Shown: piece by piece, positions 15,855-22,594 of the stretch
Layout of the letters: the number at the start of each line of letters is the position of its first letter
Position numbering within the stretch: the first letter of the stretch is position 1
Assembly (NCBI GenBank): GCA_964437215.1
Contig: CAYTFZ010000035.1
Coordinates: forward strand, 1 to 22,594
DNA length: 22,594 bases
DNA from: JAAYAN01 sp964437215
Lineage (GTDB): Bacteria; Bacteroidota; Ignavibacteria; Ignavibacteriales; Melioribacteraceae
Direction of reading: 5' to 3'
The notes under the pieces: generated by a model
What the model was told of the DNA's origin: nothing
The model's input: the letters and a program-made list of their open reading frames with translations, nothing else
The model's database searches: none
Made by a program: the position numbers and the translations under genes

Positions 15855-15866
15855 ATAATCGATTAT
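15855..15866. promoter_or_regulatory. Candidate operator of feoAB (perfect palindrome)
   Basis: ATAATCGATTAT is a perfect 12-bp inverted repeat that begins five bases after the candidate -10 element, where a repressor would block initiation. ATAAT/ATTAT half-sites resemble Fur recognition but are separated by two bases rather than the one of the 7-1-7 Fur model, so Fur, a DtxR-type regulator or another protein are all possible. Confidence 0.4.
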
Positions 15867-15894
15867 AAAAATTATTAAATATCTATTTTAAATT

Positions 15895-16128
15895 ATGTCA
15901 TATAAATTATCGGATATTACAGAAGATTTGGAAGTAACAATTTCGGAAATTACTGCTGGTGATGGTGCAATAAAAAACCTTACAAATCTCGGTTTATCGG
16001 TAGGAAATACCATTAAAATTTTAAGACGCAGCCGTCTTGGCGGTCCTGTTGTTGTTTATTACCGGGGTTCAGAAATAGCAATAGGAAGGGGTTTGGCACT
16101 TAAAATCAGAGTAAGCAGAGATATTTAG
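15895..16128 (+). CDS. feoA: Ferrous iron transport protein A
   Basis: Small cytoplasmic SH3-like protein of 77 residues, the usual FeoA length, needed for FeoB function. Typical features are the N-terminal YKLSDI strand, NLTNLGLSVGNTIKILRRS in the middle, GGPVVVYYRGSEIAIGRGLA and a terminal LKIRV strand. The ATG has no Shine-Dalgarno sequence and is preceded by an A/T-rich leader, as is common in Bacteroidota-lineage genes. feoB starts four bases after its stop, so both form one operon. Confidence 0.94.
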   Translation: MSYKLSDITEDLEVTISEITAGDGAIKNLTNLGLSVGNTIKILRRSRLGGPVVVYYRGSEIAIGRGLALKIRVSRDI

Positions 16129-16132
16129 ATAT

Positions 16133-18061
16133 ATGGAATTTGTACTGATTGGCCAGCCTAATTCGGGTAAAAGCACAATATTTAATGAAGTTGCAGGTTA
16201 TAAGACTGTTGCATCTAATTTTCCCGGCGTAACCGTAAAGTTTGTTCAAAGCGAAATTGATATTGACAGCCGGCATGTAAAATTAACCGATCTTCCGGGA
16301 ACATATTCTTTGCAGGCATCGGACGAAGCTGAAAACGTCACTTCGATGTATCTTTATAACTTGAATCCCGATGCGGTAATTATTAATGTGTTAGATGCCA
16401 GCGTTCTTTCCCGTAGCCTTGAACTCACTCTTCAGCTTATGGAATTAGAAAAACCTATGGTTATTGCTCTTAATATGATTGACGAAGCTGAAAAAAAAGG
16501 AATTAAAATAAGCGAAAAGTTTCTTTCCGAAAAACTTGGAATTCCCATAGTAAAAACAATCGGACGTAAAGGTATTGGAGTTTTCGAATTATTTGCAGCA
16601 GCAGCAGAAGCTATTGAAAATAATACCCGTACCAACCAGTTTCTTTTTACCCCTGATCTCGAAAAGGAATTTGAAACATTTGTATCAATTTGGGATAATC
16701 TTTCTATTAATACAAATTATTCAAAAAGATTCCTTGCAATCAAGTTTTACGAAAAAGACCCTATTATCTTAAGTTTGATAGAAGAAATATCAGGCGAAAA
16801 CGGATTTAAAAAATTATCAAACTGCATTTTAAAATACGAGAAAAAAAACGGGAAAAGTTCCGAGCAGGTTATTTCATCATTCCGTCACAGTCTTTCTTTC
16901 GAACTATTTGAAGAAACTTCTGCTGTTGAATCGGTAAAAAAAGATGATATCCGGAAGAAAATTGATGATATTCTAATGCACCCTGTCTTCGGTTTTTTAT
17001 CCATGGCGCTGATTCTGTATTCTGTTTTTATTTTGATTTTTTCTTTCGGAAATATGACCGAACCTTTGTTTCTCAGTTATTTTGCAAAACTCGATGATTA
17101 TATTAAAAACCTGCTTGGCAGCGAATCTTTAATGTTTTCAGTTATTTCGGGAGCATTCTCGGGTTTCGGCGGAGGAATTGCTATCGTTATACCTTTTTTG
17201 CTTCCTTTTTTTGTTATGCTCTCAATATTGGAAGATACCGGTTACCTTGCCCGTATTGCTTATTTGATTGATAATATAATGCATAAAATAGGATTGCACG
17301 GTCTGTCCATTGTTCCAATTATTCTCGGATACGGATGCACTGTTCCCGGCATTCTTGCAACCCGCATTCTTAAATCGAAACGAGATAAAATTATTACAGC
17401 TACTCTTACTACGCTTGTTCCCTGTACCGCACGAATGGCTGTTATTTTCGGACTTGTGGGCTTTTTTATTTCCTTGAAAGCTGCCGTTTTTATATATGTT
17501 ATAAGTCTCGTTTTATTAGGCATAACCGGTAAAATTATGTCGAAAATAATGCCCGAAGTATCTCCAGGATTAATTCTTGAAATTCCTAAATATCATCTTC
17601 CTTCTTTTAAGGCAATTGCTGCTAAAACCTGGTTCAGACTTAAGGAATTTGTTTTTGTTGCCTGGCCTATTTTAATTGCCGGTTCAATAATTTTAGAAAT
17701 TATAAAATTCCTTAATTGGGAAAATCCAATTAATAACTTTGCCGAGCCTTTTACATCGGGCATATTAGGACTTCCGGCAGTTGTAGGGGTTACTTTGATT
17801 TTTGGAATTATGCGAAAGGAACTTGCGTTGCTGCTTCTTTTTTCGGCTTTAGGTACCAGTAATGTTATTGCCGTAATGACTGAAGCTCAGATTTACGGCT
17901 TTACCATTTTTGTAACTTTTTATATTCCGTGTCTTGCCACATTTGCCGCGCTTGGCAGAGAATTGAACTGGCGGAATGCAGTTCTTATAACTATTATTAC
18001 ATTTATAATTGCTGTAATTCTGTCGGTAATCTCATCAAAAACGTATTCAATATTTTTCTGA
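16133..18061 (+). CDS. feoB: Ferrous iron transporter FeoB (short form)
   Basis: GTP-dependent Fe(II) importer of the inner membrane, 642 residues. The N-terminal G domain has G1 GQPNSGKST (7-15), G2 Thr34 (NFPGVT), G3 DLPGT (53-57), G4 NMID (114-117) and a G5-like segment near 143-147. The C-terminal part carries the Gate repeats with the conserved Cys in GYGCTVPGILATR (about residue 402), VPCTARM (about 430) and PCLATFAALGREL (about 600), plus about 9-11 hydrophobic membrane spans. The family often runs to 700-770 residues; this one has a compact linker and C-terminal end and reads VPCTARM where E. coli-type FeoB has a Pro-x-Cys/Ser-Ala-Arg-Leu-Pro segment. The protein appears complete. It ends near the hairpins at 18106-18228. 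Confidence 0.94.
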   Translation: MEFVLIGQPNSGKSTIFNEVAGYKTVASNFPGVTVKFVQSEIDIDSRHVKLTDLPGTYSLQASDEAENVTSMYLYNLNPDAVIINVLDASVLSRSLELTLQLMELEKPMVIALNMIDEAEKKGIKISEKFLSEKLGIPIVKTIGRKGIGVFELFAAAAEAIENNTRTNQFLFTPDLEKEFETFVSIWDNLSINTNYSKRFLAIKFYEKDPIILSLIEEISGENGFKKLSNCILKYEKKNGKSSEQVISSFRHSLSFELFEETSAVESVKKDDIRKKIDDILMHPVFGFLSMALILYSVFILIFSFGNMTEPLFLSYFAKLDDYIKNLLGSESLMFSVISGAFSGFGGGIAIVIPFLLPFFVMLSILEDTGYLARIAYLIDNIMHKIGLHGLSIVPIILGYGCTVPGILATRILKSKRDKIITATLTTLVPCTARMAVIFGLVGFFISLKAAVFIYVISLVLLGITGKIMSKIMPEVSPGLILEIPKYHLPSFKAIAAKTWFRLKEFVFVAWPILIAGSIILEIIKFLNWENPINNFAEPFTSGILGLPAVVGVTLIFGIMRKELALLLLFSALGTSNVIAVMTEAQIYGFTIFVTFYIPCLATFAALGRELNWRNAVLITIITFIIAVILSVISSKTYSIFF

Positions 18062-18105
18062 TATTTACCACAGTATTTTCAAGTAATTCTTAATATATAT
18101 TTTTT

Positions 18106-18120
18106 TTCCCAATTTGGGAA
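18106..18120. repeat. Perfect short inverted repeat after feoB
   Basis: TTCCCAATTTGGGAA consists of 7-base arms (TTCCCAA/TTGGGAA) around one base, 44 bases after the feoB stop. A T-run precedes it on the + strand and none follows, so it is not a standard terminator in either direction. It could be a protein-binding site or a message-stabilising hairpin. Confidence 0.5.
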
Positions 18121-18192
18121 TAACACAGCGATATTGATATTAGTAAACGGACAGCGCGGAAAAGAAAATGAATTATCTGTCTTGGCATTTAT

Positions 18193-18228
18193 AAAAAAAA
18201 AGGGAAATCGATTTTGTTTCCCCCTTTT
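18193..18228 (-). terminator. Rho-independent terminator after the S46 peptidase gene
   Basis: On the minus strand GGGAAA (18222-18217) pairs with TTTCCC (18207-18202) across a 9-base loop and is followed by nine T residues (A-run 18193-18201). It starts 14 bases after the S46 stop. A TTTTAT tail on the other side may let it act weakly on feoB transcripts as well. Confidence 0.75.
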
Positions 18229-18235
18229 ATTAAAA

Positions 18236-20347
18236 TTATTCATTTCCGGAATTATACATTTTTCCTGTTTTGATTTCTTCAGCAATCCTTTTAAATTTGT
18301 AAAGGTCGCTCATAATTTCGATTATTGCCGCAGAAGTTACCGATACCATCCTGCTGGAATCGCTAGTATAAATGAATGAACCTGAAAGACTTTCGATATT
18401 CCCGTCGAATGCTATTCCTATAAGCTCGCCGTTTTTATTTATAACCGGACTTCCGGAGCTGCCGCCGGTAATGTCGTTTGTCGAGATGAAATTATAAGGT
18501 GTATTTAAATCGAATTCAGCCGGCGGATTAACCCAATTTTCTGGAAGATCCCATGGATATTGTTTTTTGAAAGATTGATATCTGTCGTACATTCCGTAAA
18601 ATGTTGTGTACTCCGGAGCAATTGTTCCGTTATATTCATAATTTTTAACAACCCCGTCGCTTAACCGCAAAGTAAAAGTTGCATCCGGCGGAATTGAAGC
18701 CCCATAAACTTCATATAAAGCTCTGCCCATTTCCTGTTCCAGAGCCGCTTCTTCTATATTCAGTTCATTACTCTTGGACATCAGATTTTTAAGTTTTTCC
18801 AGAGCTTGTTCAGCAAACAATATAAGAGGATCCTGCAGATTTATTATTTCTTCTTTTGAAAAAGCAGAAAGAGTATCAATATCGGTAAGTTTAAGAAGAT
18901 GCGATTTAGCTTTTACATATTCAAATGCAGCATCGCCCGAAAGCCCGTTAAAACATTTTTTTACTGCGGGATGATCGGTACCCAGAAATTCAATAATTTT
19001 ATTCAAATGTACTTTTAAAATTTCTTTTTCCATATCTTCATCAAAATCTTCCGGCAAAAAGGTTTGAATGATTTCGGGAGAAAATTCTTCCGATTGAATC
19101 TGCGAAGCAATTTTGAATGCTATTGTTAAAGAAAGCGGACTGTATCTATTGAGGTTAAATGCAAATAATTCGGGTGAAATGATTCGTAGTTCATCGCGGT
19201 TCTTTTTAATTGCATCCCATAAATAACCGAATTCTTTTTTAAGCTTCGAGTTTTCAAATATCTTTTTCTTAAAGTTTTTTTCGAAATCCTTTTTTTTCGC
19301 AATCAAAACTGGATCATTCAAAGCTGTAACAATTCCGGAATATACTTTTGCGGAATTGGTAAAATTGTTCATCTGTCTTAAAATTTCATCCTTTTTTTCC
19401 GGGAATTCATACATCATCCCATAATGAGCTTTTACAAGGTCGCCTAGAATTCCAGAATAGAATTTATACAGGTAATCGCGTTTGTATTCGAGCTGGGCAA
19501 CAGTGTTTAACCGCTCTGTTGTGCCAGGATTTCCGATGGTAAATATAGGTTCGTTGTTTGAAGGAAAATTTGTTTGGAACTTAAAGTAATTATCTGTTTT
19601 TAGAGGAACTCCTGTTGTATCGTACACGCGTAAAAATGCAAAATCGGCATCATATCGGGGATAAGTAAAATTATCTGGGTCGCCTCCGAAAAGTCCCACA
19701 GAAGCCGGATTAAAGAATACCGCACGCACATCATCGTATCTTCTGTATCCGTAAAGAGAAAATTGCCCTCCGTTATATAAAGGAGTAACCAGACAGATTA
19801 ATCCGGTTTTTGTTGAATATTCATATTCAAGATTATGGATAATATCTTCAATATTTTTATTTCCGCCTGATACTTTTAAGGAATCGTAAATCTTTCCGGT
19901 AACATCTTCTATTAAAACAAGCTGATCGACAAATATATCCGGAATATTTCTTTCATCTTCAAGATTTTGTGCAATAAAACCGTTTTTCCATATATCTTCA
20001 CCTTCTTTTTCAATACGCGAAGTAATAAAATCGATGCAATGATGGTTTGTCATAATCAAACCGTCTTCCGAAACAAAAGATGAAGAACACCAGCTTGCAA
20101 ACTTAAGCGAAGACATACGGACCTTGTCCAGCCATTCCTGCGAAGGTTTGAAATTATACTCCTGCTCAAAATACTCCAGCGGCGCGTGTTCGAATGTCCA
20201 CATTTTGCCCGTGTCAAATCTTTGGGATTTAACTGTATCAAGTCCGTTATTTGTTTGAGTATTAACAATTTCACTTGTTGAACAGGAAATTATTAATAAT
20301 GAAAATGTTAAAAGAAGATAATTGTAGAATAGTCTAAAAAAATGCAT
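18236..20347 (-). CDS. S46 family dipeptidyl-peptidase (DPP7-like) lipoprotein
   Basis: Envelope serine exopeptidase that removes dipeptides from peptide N-termini, 703 residues (the family is about 700-720). LLIISC (17-22) is a lipobox with Cys22 as the lipidated residue. The chymotrypsin-fold catalytic residues are His103 (TNHHC), the Asp of DADFAFLR at about 235, and Ser631 in GGSSGSPV (628-635). Cys87 and Cys104 match the conserved disulfide around the catalytic His. GGDPDNFTYPR (221-231) is an S46 signature. Gly649 lies 18 residues after the Ser, where P. gingivalis DPP7 has Gly and DPP11 has Arg; this predicts preference for hydrophobic rather than acidic P1 residues. The usual GNSGSP is GSSGSP here. 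Its ATG follows a GGGGGA ribosome-binding site, 65 bases after the zinc-ribbon gene. Confidence 0.92.
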   Translation of the reverse strand: MHFFRLFYNYLLLTFSLLIISCSTSEIVNTQTNNGLDTVKSQRFDTGKMWTFEHAPLEYFEQEYNFKPSQEWLDKVRMSSLKFASWCSSSFVSEDGLIMTNHHCIDFITSRIEKEGEDIWKNGFIAQNLEDERNIPDIFVDQLVLIEDVTGKIYDSLKVSGGNKNIEDIIHNLEYEYSTKTGLICLVTPLYNGGQFSLYGYRRYDDVRAVFFNPASVGLFGGDPDNFTYPRYDADFAFLRVYDTTGVPLKTDNYFKFQTNFPSNNEPIFTIGNPGTTERLNTVAQLEYKRDYLYKFYSGILGDLVKAHYGMMYEFPEKKDEILRQMNNFTNSAKVYSGIVTALNDPVLIAKKKDFEKNFKKKIFENSKLKKEFGYLWDAIKKNRDELRIISPELFAFNLNRYSPLSLTIAFKIASQIQSEEFSPEIIQTFLPEDFDEDMEKEILKVHLNKIIEFLGTDHPAVKKCFNGLSGDAAFEYVKAKSHLLKLTDIDTLSAFSKEEIINLQDPLILFAEQALEKLKNLMSKSNELNIEEAALEQEMGRALYEVYGASIPPDATFTLRLSDGVVKNYEYNGTIAPEYTTFYGMYDRYQSFKKQYPWDLPENWVNPPAEFDLNTPYNFISTNDITGGSSGSPVINKNGELIGIAFDGNIESLSGSFIYTSDSSRMVSVTSAAIIEIMSDLYKFKRIAEEIKTGKMYNSGNE

Positions 20348-20412
20348 AAAATCCCCCGATTTATAAAATCGAAATTAAATTTGCCCAGAATATTTTTAAT
20401 CTTAATTATTTA

Positions 20413-20733
20413 TTACACGTAAGCATCCGGAAAATAAACACTATCCAATCGAGTTTTCTTTTCAGCAGAATCGTGACAGCAGCTGCACTCATCAACAAAA
20501 TAAGTGTAGGGTTCTTCGGAAGGATCTGCTAAAATTATATCCACAATCGTGTGGCATTTTTTACATTGCACTATATGCGTTCTGTCGAGATTCGACGTAC
20601 ATTTGGGACAAAGCAAGCCCGGGTTGCCGAGAATAGTATCCCGGTTAACCAAAAAGAAATTTTTACAGTTGGGATTAGAACATTGGGTAAAACCTGTAGA
20701 AATAGTAGAAATTGTGTCTATTTTAACCTCCAA
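20413..20733 (-). CDS. Small zinc-ribbon protein of unknown function
   Basis: Cysteine-rich 106-residue protein that I cannot assign to a named family. The Cys residues come as pairs: Cys18/Cys23 (CSNPNC), Cys42/Cys45 (CPKC), Cys57/Cys60 (CKKC) and Cys83/85/86 (CSCCH). This fits two four-Cys zinc sites of the zinc-ribbon type. There is no signal peptide or membrane segment, so it is probably cytoplasmic. The start is uncertain: the only standard start in frame is TTG at 20731-20733, but a perfect GGAGG lies inside the first codons and points to a later start (see findings). The ORF is opened by a TAA eight codons upstream. The S46 gene follows by 65 bases. Confidence 0.7.
   Translation of the reverse strand: MEVKIDTISTISTGFTQCSNPNCKNFFLVNRDTILGNPGLLCPKCTSNLDRTHIVQCKKCHTIVDIILADPSEEPYTYFVDECSCCHDSAEKKTRLDSVYFPDAYV
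20727..20731 (-). promoter_or_regulatory. Shine-Dalgarno sequence inside the 5' end of the zinc-ribbon ORF
   Basis: GGAGG on the minus strand overlaps the TTG start codon of the longest ORF and sits five bases before an ATA codon (20721-20719). Its position is ideal for a start at that ATA, which is not a normal start codon. Confidence 0.55.
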
Positions 20734-20904
20734 TAAAATTACGACACAAACGTATTAAAATAATTTATTCCATTCTATGTAAAAATGTATCGCATTATTA
20801 AAAAAAGCAAAATTCTTAATATTAAATAAAAAAAAGTTGATACAAATGTTCGAATTTATTTTTTAACTTTAAAAAGCTGAATAAAAAAATTACTGGAGGT
20901 AAAA
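20734..20904. other. Divergent promoter region between the zinc-ribbon gene and the phosphomutase gene
   Basis: AT-rich 171-bp gap between divergent genes. On the + strand TTGATA (20837-20842) and TAACTTTA (20864-20871, close to the Bacteroidota -7 element TAnnTTTG) are possible promoter parts, but their spacing is long. No hairpin or operator is clear. Confidence 0.4.
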
Positions 20905-22251
20905 GTGGAAAAAATTGCATCTTTCAAAGCTTACGATATAAGAGGAAAAGTGCCCGCTGATCTAAATGCCGATTTAGCATATAAAGTTGGAAGAACATTT
21001 GCTAAATATCTCAACTGTAAAAAAGTAGTTATCGGCAGAGATGTTAGGAAATCTTCTCCGGAATTGGCAGAGGCTCTTTCGCGCGGTTTGACCGAAATGG
21101 GAACTGATGTTTATGATTTAGGACTCTGCGGTACCGAAATGATTTATTTTGGAACTCCTTTTTTAGAGGCAGACGGCGGTGTAATGATAACTGCAAGCCA
21201 CAACCCTCCGGAGTATAACGGATTAAAATTTGTAAAAAAAGGCTCGGTCCCTTTTGGCTATGACAGCGGTCTGAATGAAATAGAAACGATGGTAATAAAT
21301 AATGATCTCGGTGAAAAAGCAGCAAAACCCGGAAAAATCATTCAGATTGATATTATGAAAGAGTTTATCAATAATCTTGATAAATTTTACGATGCAAAAA
21401 AAATTAAACCGTTAAAAGTTGTTGTTAATGCCGGTAACGGATGTGTTGGGCCTGCCCTCGATGCAATTGAAGACAGGCTCCCTATTGAAATGATAAAAGT
21501 ATTTCACGAACCTGATTCTAATTTTCCTAATGGCGTGCCTAATCCATTATTACCAGAGAATCGTAAACCAACGATTGATGCGATGAAAAAATACAACGCA
21601 GATTTGGGCGTTGCCTGGGACGGCGATTACGACAGATGCTTCTTTTTTGATGAAACTGGTAATTTTATTGAGGGATATTATATTGTAGGACTTTTAGCAA
21701 AATCAATCTTGAAAAGCAACCCTGGCGGAAAAATCGTTCACGATCCCCGCTTGGTTTGGAATACACAAGAAATTGTAGAAAAAGCCGGCGGCATTGCAGT
21801 ACAATCTGTTAGCGGGCACGCTTACATTAAAGCCAAAATGCGTGAAGTTAATTCAATTTACGGCGGCGAAATGTCGGCGCATCATTATTTCCGCGATAAT
21901 TTTTACTCCGATAGCGGAATGATTCCTTTTCTGCTGATAATGCAATTGATGAGCGAAGAAAACAAAAAATTATCGGAACTTGTTAACGAAATGATTGCTG
22001 CTTATCCTTGCTCAGGTGAAATAAATACAACTCTTGCAAATCCTGCAGCAAAACTTGAAGAAATTAAAAATAAGTATAATGACGGAGTTGTTGATTACAC
22101 TGATGGGGTTAGCGTTTCTTATTCAGATTGGAGATTTAACGTAAGAATAAGCAACACCGAACCATTAATACGATTGAACGTGGAAACGAGAAGAAGCGAA
22201 GAGCTGATGAAACAGAAAACTGAAGAACTGCTGAATTTTATAAGAAGCTGA
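20905..22251 (+). CDS. manB: Phosphomannomutase/phosphoglucomutase
   Basis: Alpha-D-phosphohexomutase of 448 residues (CpsG/ManB and AlgC are about 456-463) that interconverts hexose 6- and 1-phosphates for GDP-mannose, UDP-glucose and related sugar nucleotides. The four motifs are present in order: catalytic phosphoserine loop TASHNPP (96-102, Ser98), metal loop DGDYDR (239-244, Asp239/241/243), sugar-specificity loop GGEMSAHHYF (320-329, Glu322 and Ser324 as in PMM/PGM enzymes), and the phosphate-binding loop RISNTEPLIRL near residue 415. The N-terminus KAYDIRG (8-14) is also characteristic. The start is GTG with an ideal GGAGGT ribosome-binding site. The mannose versus glucose preference cannot be read from the sequence. 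A small unknown gene follows 69 bases later. Confidence 0.94.
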   Translation: MEKIASFKAYDIRGKVPADLNADLAYKVGRTFAKYLNCKKVVIGRDVRKSSPELAEALSRGLTEMGTDVYDLGLCGTEMIYFGTPFLEADGGVMITASHNPPEYNGLKFVKKGSVPFGYDSGLNEIETMVINNDLGEKAAKPGKIIQIDIMKEFINNLDKFYDAKKIKPLKVVVNAGNGCVGPALDAIEDRLPIEMIKVFHEPDSNFPNGVPNPLLPENRKPTIDAMKKYNADLGVAWDGDYDRCFFFDETGNFIEGYYIVGLLAKSILKSNPGGKIVHDPRLVWNTQEIVEKAGGIAVQSVSGHAYIKAKMREVNSIYGGEMSAHHYFRDNFYSDSGMIPFLLIMQLMSEENKKLSELVNEMIAAYPCSGEINTTLANPAAKLEEIKNKYNDGVVDYTDGVSVSYSDWRFNVRISNTEPLIRLNVETRRSEELMKQKTEELLNFIRS

Positions 22252-22320
22252 AACGAAAAAAACTATTTAACAAAAGAATCGTCATAAAACCTGAATTAAC
22301 AGAATAGGAGTGAAAATTGT

Positions 22321-22542
22321 ATGGCAGATGAAAAATCTAAAACAATTGATGTTGATAAGCTTTTACAGAATAAATTAAAAGGAATAAGCATCGGGGCAAT
22401 GGAGCAGGGAATTGCAAAAGTTGTTAGCGAGCTTGTAGGTGAAGATTATAAATGCAGTATAAATGATGTTAAATTTTCAATGTTCAGCGGCGCAGATTTT
22501 CACGTAAAAATTGAACTGACTTATAATCCGGATAAAGACTGA
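22321..22542 (+). CDS. Small protein of unknown function
   Basis: I do not recognise this 73-residue protein. It is charged, has no signal peptide or membrane segment, and contains a single Cys (about residue 45). The N-terminal half (VDKLLQNKLKGISIGAMEQG...VVSELVG) looks helical, and the C-terminal part (SINDVKFSMFSG...HVKIELTYN) looks like beta strands, giving a compact alpha/beta arrangement. An AGGAG ribosome-binding site lies ten bases before the ATG. It follows the phosphomutase gene on the same strand and is probably in its operon. The TGA stop lies in the 5' arm of the terminator at 22532-22560, which supports 22542 as the real end of a real gene. Confidence 0.7.
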   Translation: MADEKSKTIDVDKLLQNKLKGISIGAMEQGIAKVVSELVGEDYKCSINDVKFSMFSGADFHVKIELTYNPDKD

Positions 22543-22568
22543 TAATATTTCAGTCTTTATTGATTTTT
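22532..22568 (+). terminator. Rho-independent terminator ending the phosphomutase unit
   Basis: ATAAAGACTGA (22532-22542) and TCAGTCTTTAT (22550-22560) form a perfect 11-bp stem with a 7-base loop, followed by TGATTTTT. The stop codon of the 73-residue gene is the loop-side end of the 5' arm. Confidence 0.85.
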
Positions 22569-22594
22569 ACAGTTTTAAAAATCATAAGTTTATA

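Larger units (their letters stand above)
15577..15894. other. Intergenic region between divergent tonB-like gene and feoAB
   Basis: A 318-bp AT-rich gap with no coding capacity that I can support on either strand and no tRNA-like fold. It holds the tonB-like ribosome-binding site, the Fur-box-like element at 15595-15613, a candidate promoter for feoA at 15823-15850 and the palindrome at 15855-15866. The middle part (about 15615-15820) shows nothing recognisable. Confidence 0.6.

Noticed and set aside
18106..18120. Inverted repeat TTCCCAATTTGGGAA as terminator of feoB
   Set aside because: The T-run precedes the hairpin on the + strand and is absent after it; the loop would be one to three bases. 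Kept only as an inverted repeat.
20357..20371. Short inverted repeat CGATTT/AAATCG before the S46 gene
   Set aside because: Six-base arms in AT-rich DNA with no T-run; too weak to call a terminator or operator.
1..22594. CRISPR arrays, insertion sequences, toxin-antitoxin pairs or defence genes
   Set aside because: No regularly spaced repeats, transposase motifs or known defence domains were found among the genes on either strand.

Overview
The window reads as AT-rich chromosomal DNA from a Bacteroidota/Chlorobiota-lineage bacterium, most likely an Ignavibacteria-type organism. The evidence is a secreted protein ending in a type IX secretion (T9SS) sorting domain of the 'NYPNPFNP' type, an S46 dipeptidyl-peptidase lipoprotein, several outer-membrane beta-barrel proteins, a Bacteroidota-like GlnD, and weak or absent Shine-Dalgarno sequences before some genes. 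This placement comes from protein motifs only; there is no rRNA gene in the window. I see no CRISPR array, tRNA, rRNA, IS element, phage gene or origin. Most of the content is housekeeping or envelope function.

Layout. 1-2.4 kb (-): large T9SS-exported beta-helix/PKD protein. 2.6-3.65 kb (+): yceI-marR pair behind a perfect 12-bp palindrome that is a plausible MarR operator. 3.67-7.97 kb (-): glnD, murI (TTG start) and an unknown exported protein, probably one transcript. 8.19-8.80 kb (+): YciO-type Sua5/YrdC protein. 8.8-12.44 kb (-): a four-gene unit with 1-4 nt overlaps (small outer-membrane barrel, TonB-receptor-like barrel with a degenerate plug region, NUDIX hydrolase, SDR dehydrogenase). 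12.52-13.02 kb (+): SixA-like histidine phosphatase, ending at a hairpin terminator shared with the chemoreceptor gene that converges on it. 13.05-15.58 kb (-): short TonB-C-domain protein followed by a chemoreceptor with HAMP-like tandem modules. 15.9-18.06 kb (+): feoA-feoB ferrous iron transporter. 18.24-20.73 kb (-): zinc-ribbon protein followed by the S46 peptidase. 20.9-22.54 kb (+): phosphomannomutase/phosphoglucomutase, then a 73-residue unknown protein whose stop codon lies inside a terminator stem.

How the parts may work together. The clearest functional neighbourhood is iron and envelope energetics around 13-18 kb: feoAB is divergent from the tonB-like gene and the chemoreceptor, and the 317-bp intergenic region carries a Fur-box-like 19-mer next to the tonB-like start and a perfect palindrome next to the feoA start. 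The least understood neighbourhood is the translationally coupled barrel/barrel/NUDIX/SDR unit. I found no convincing new defence or mobile system. The best candidates for something undescribed are that four-gene unit, the possible iron-responsive chemoreceptor unit, and the zinc-ribbon gene with an odd translation start.
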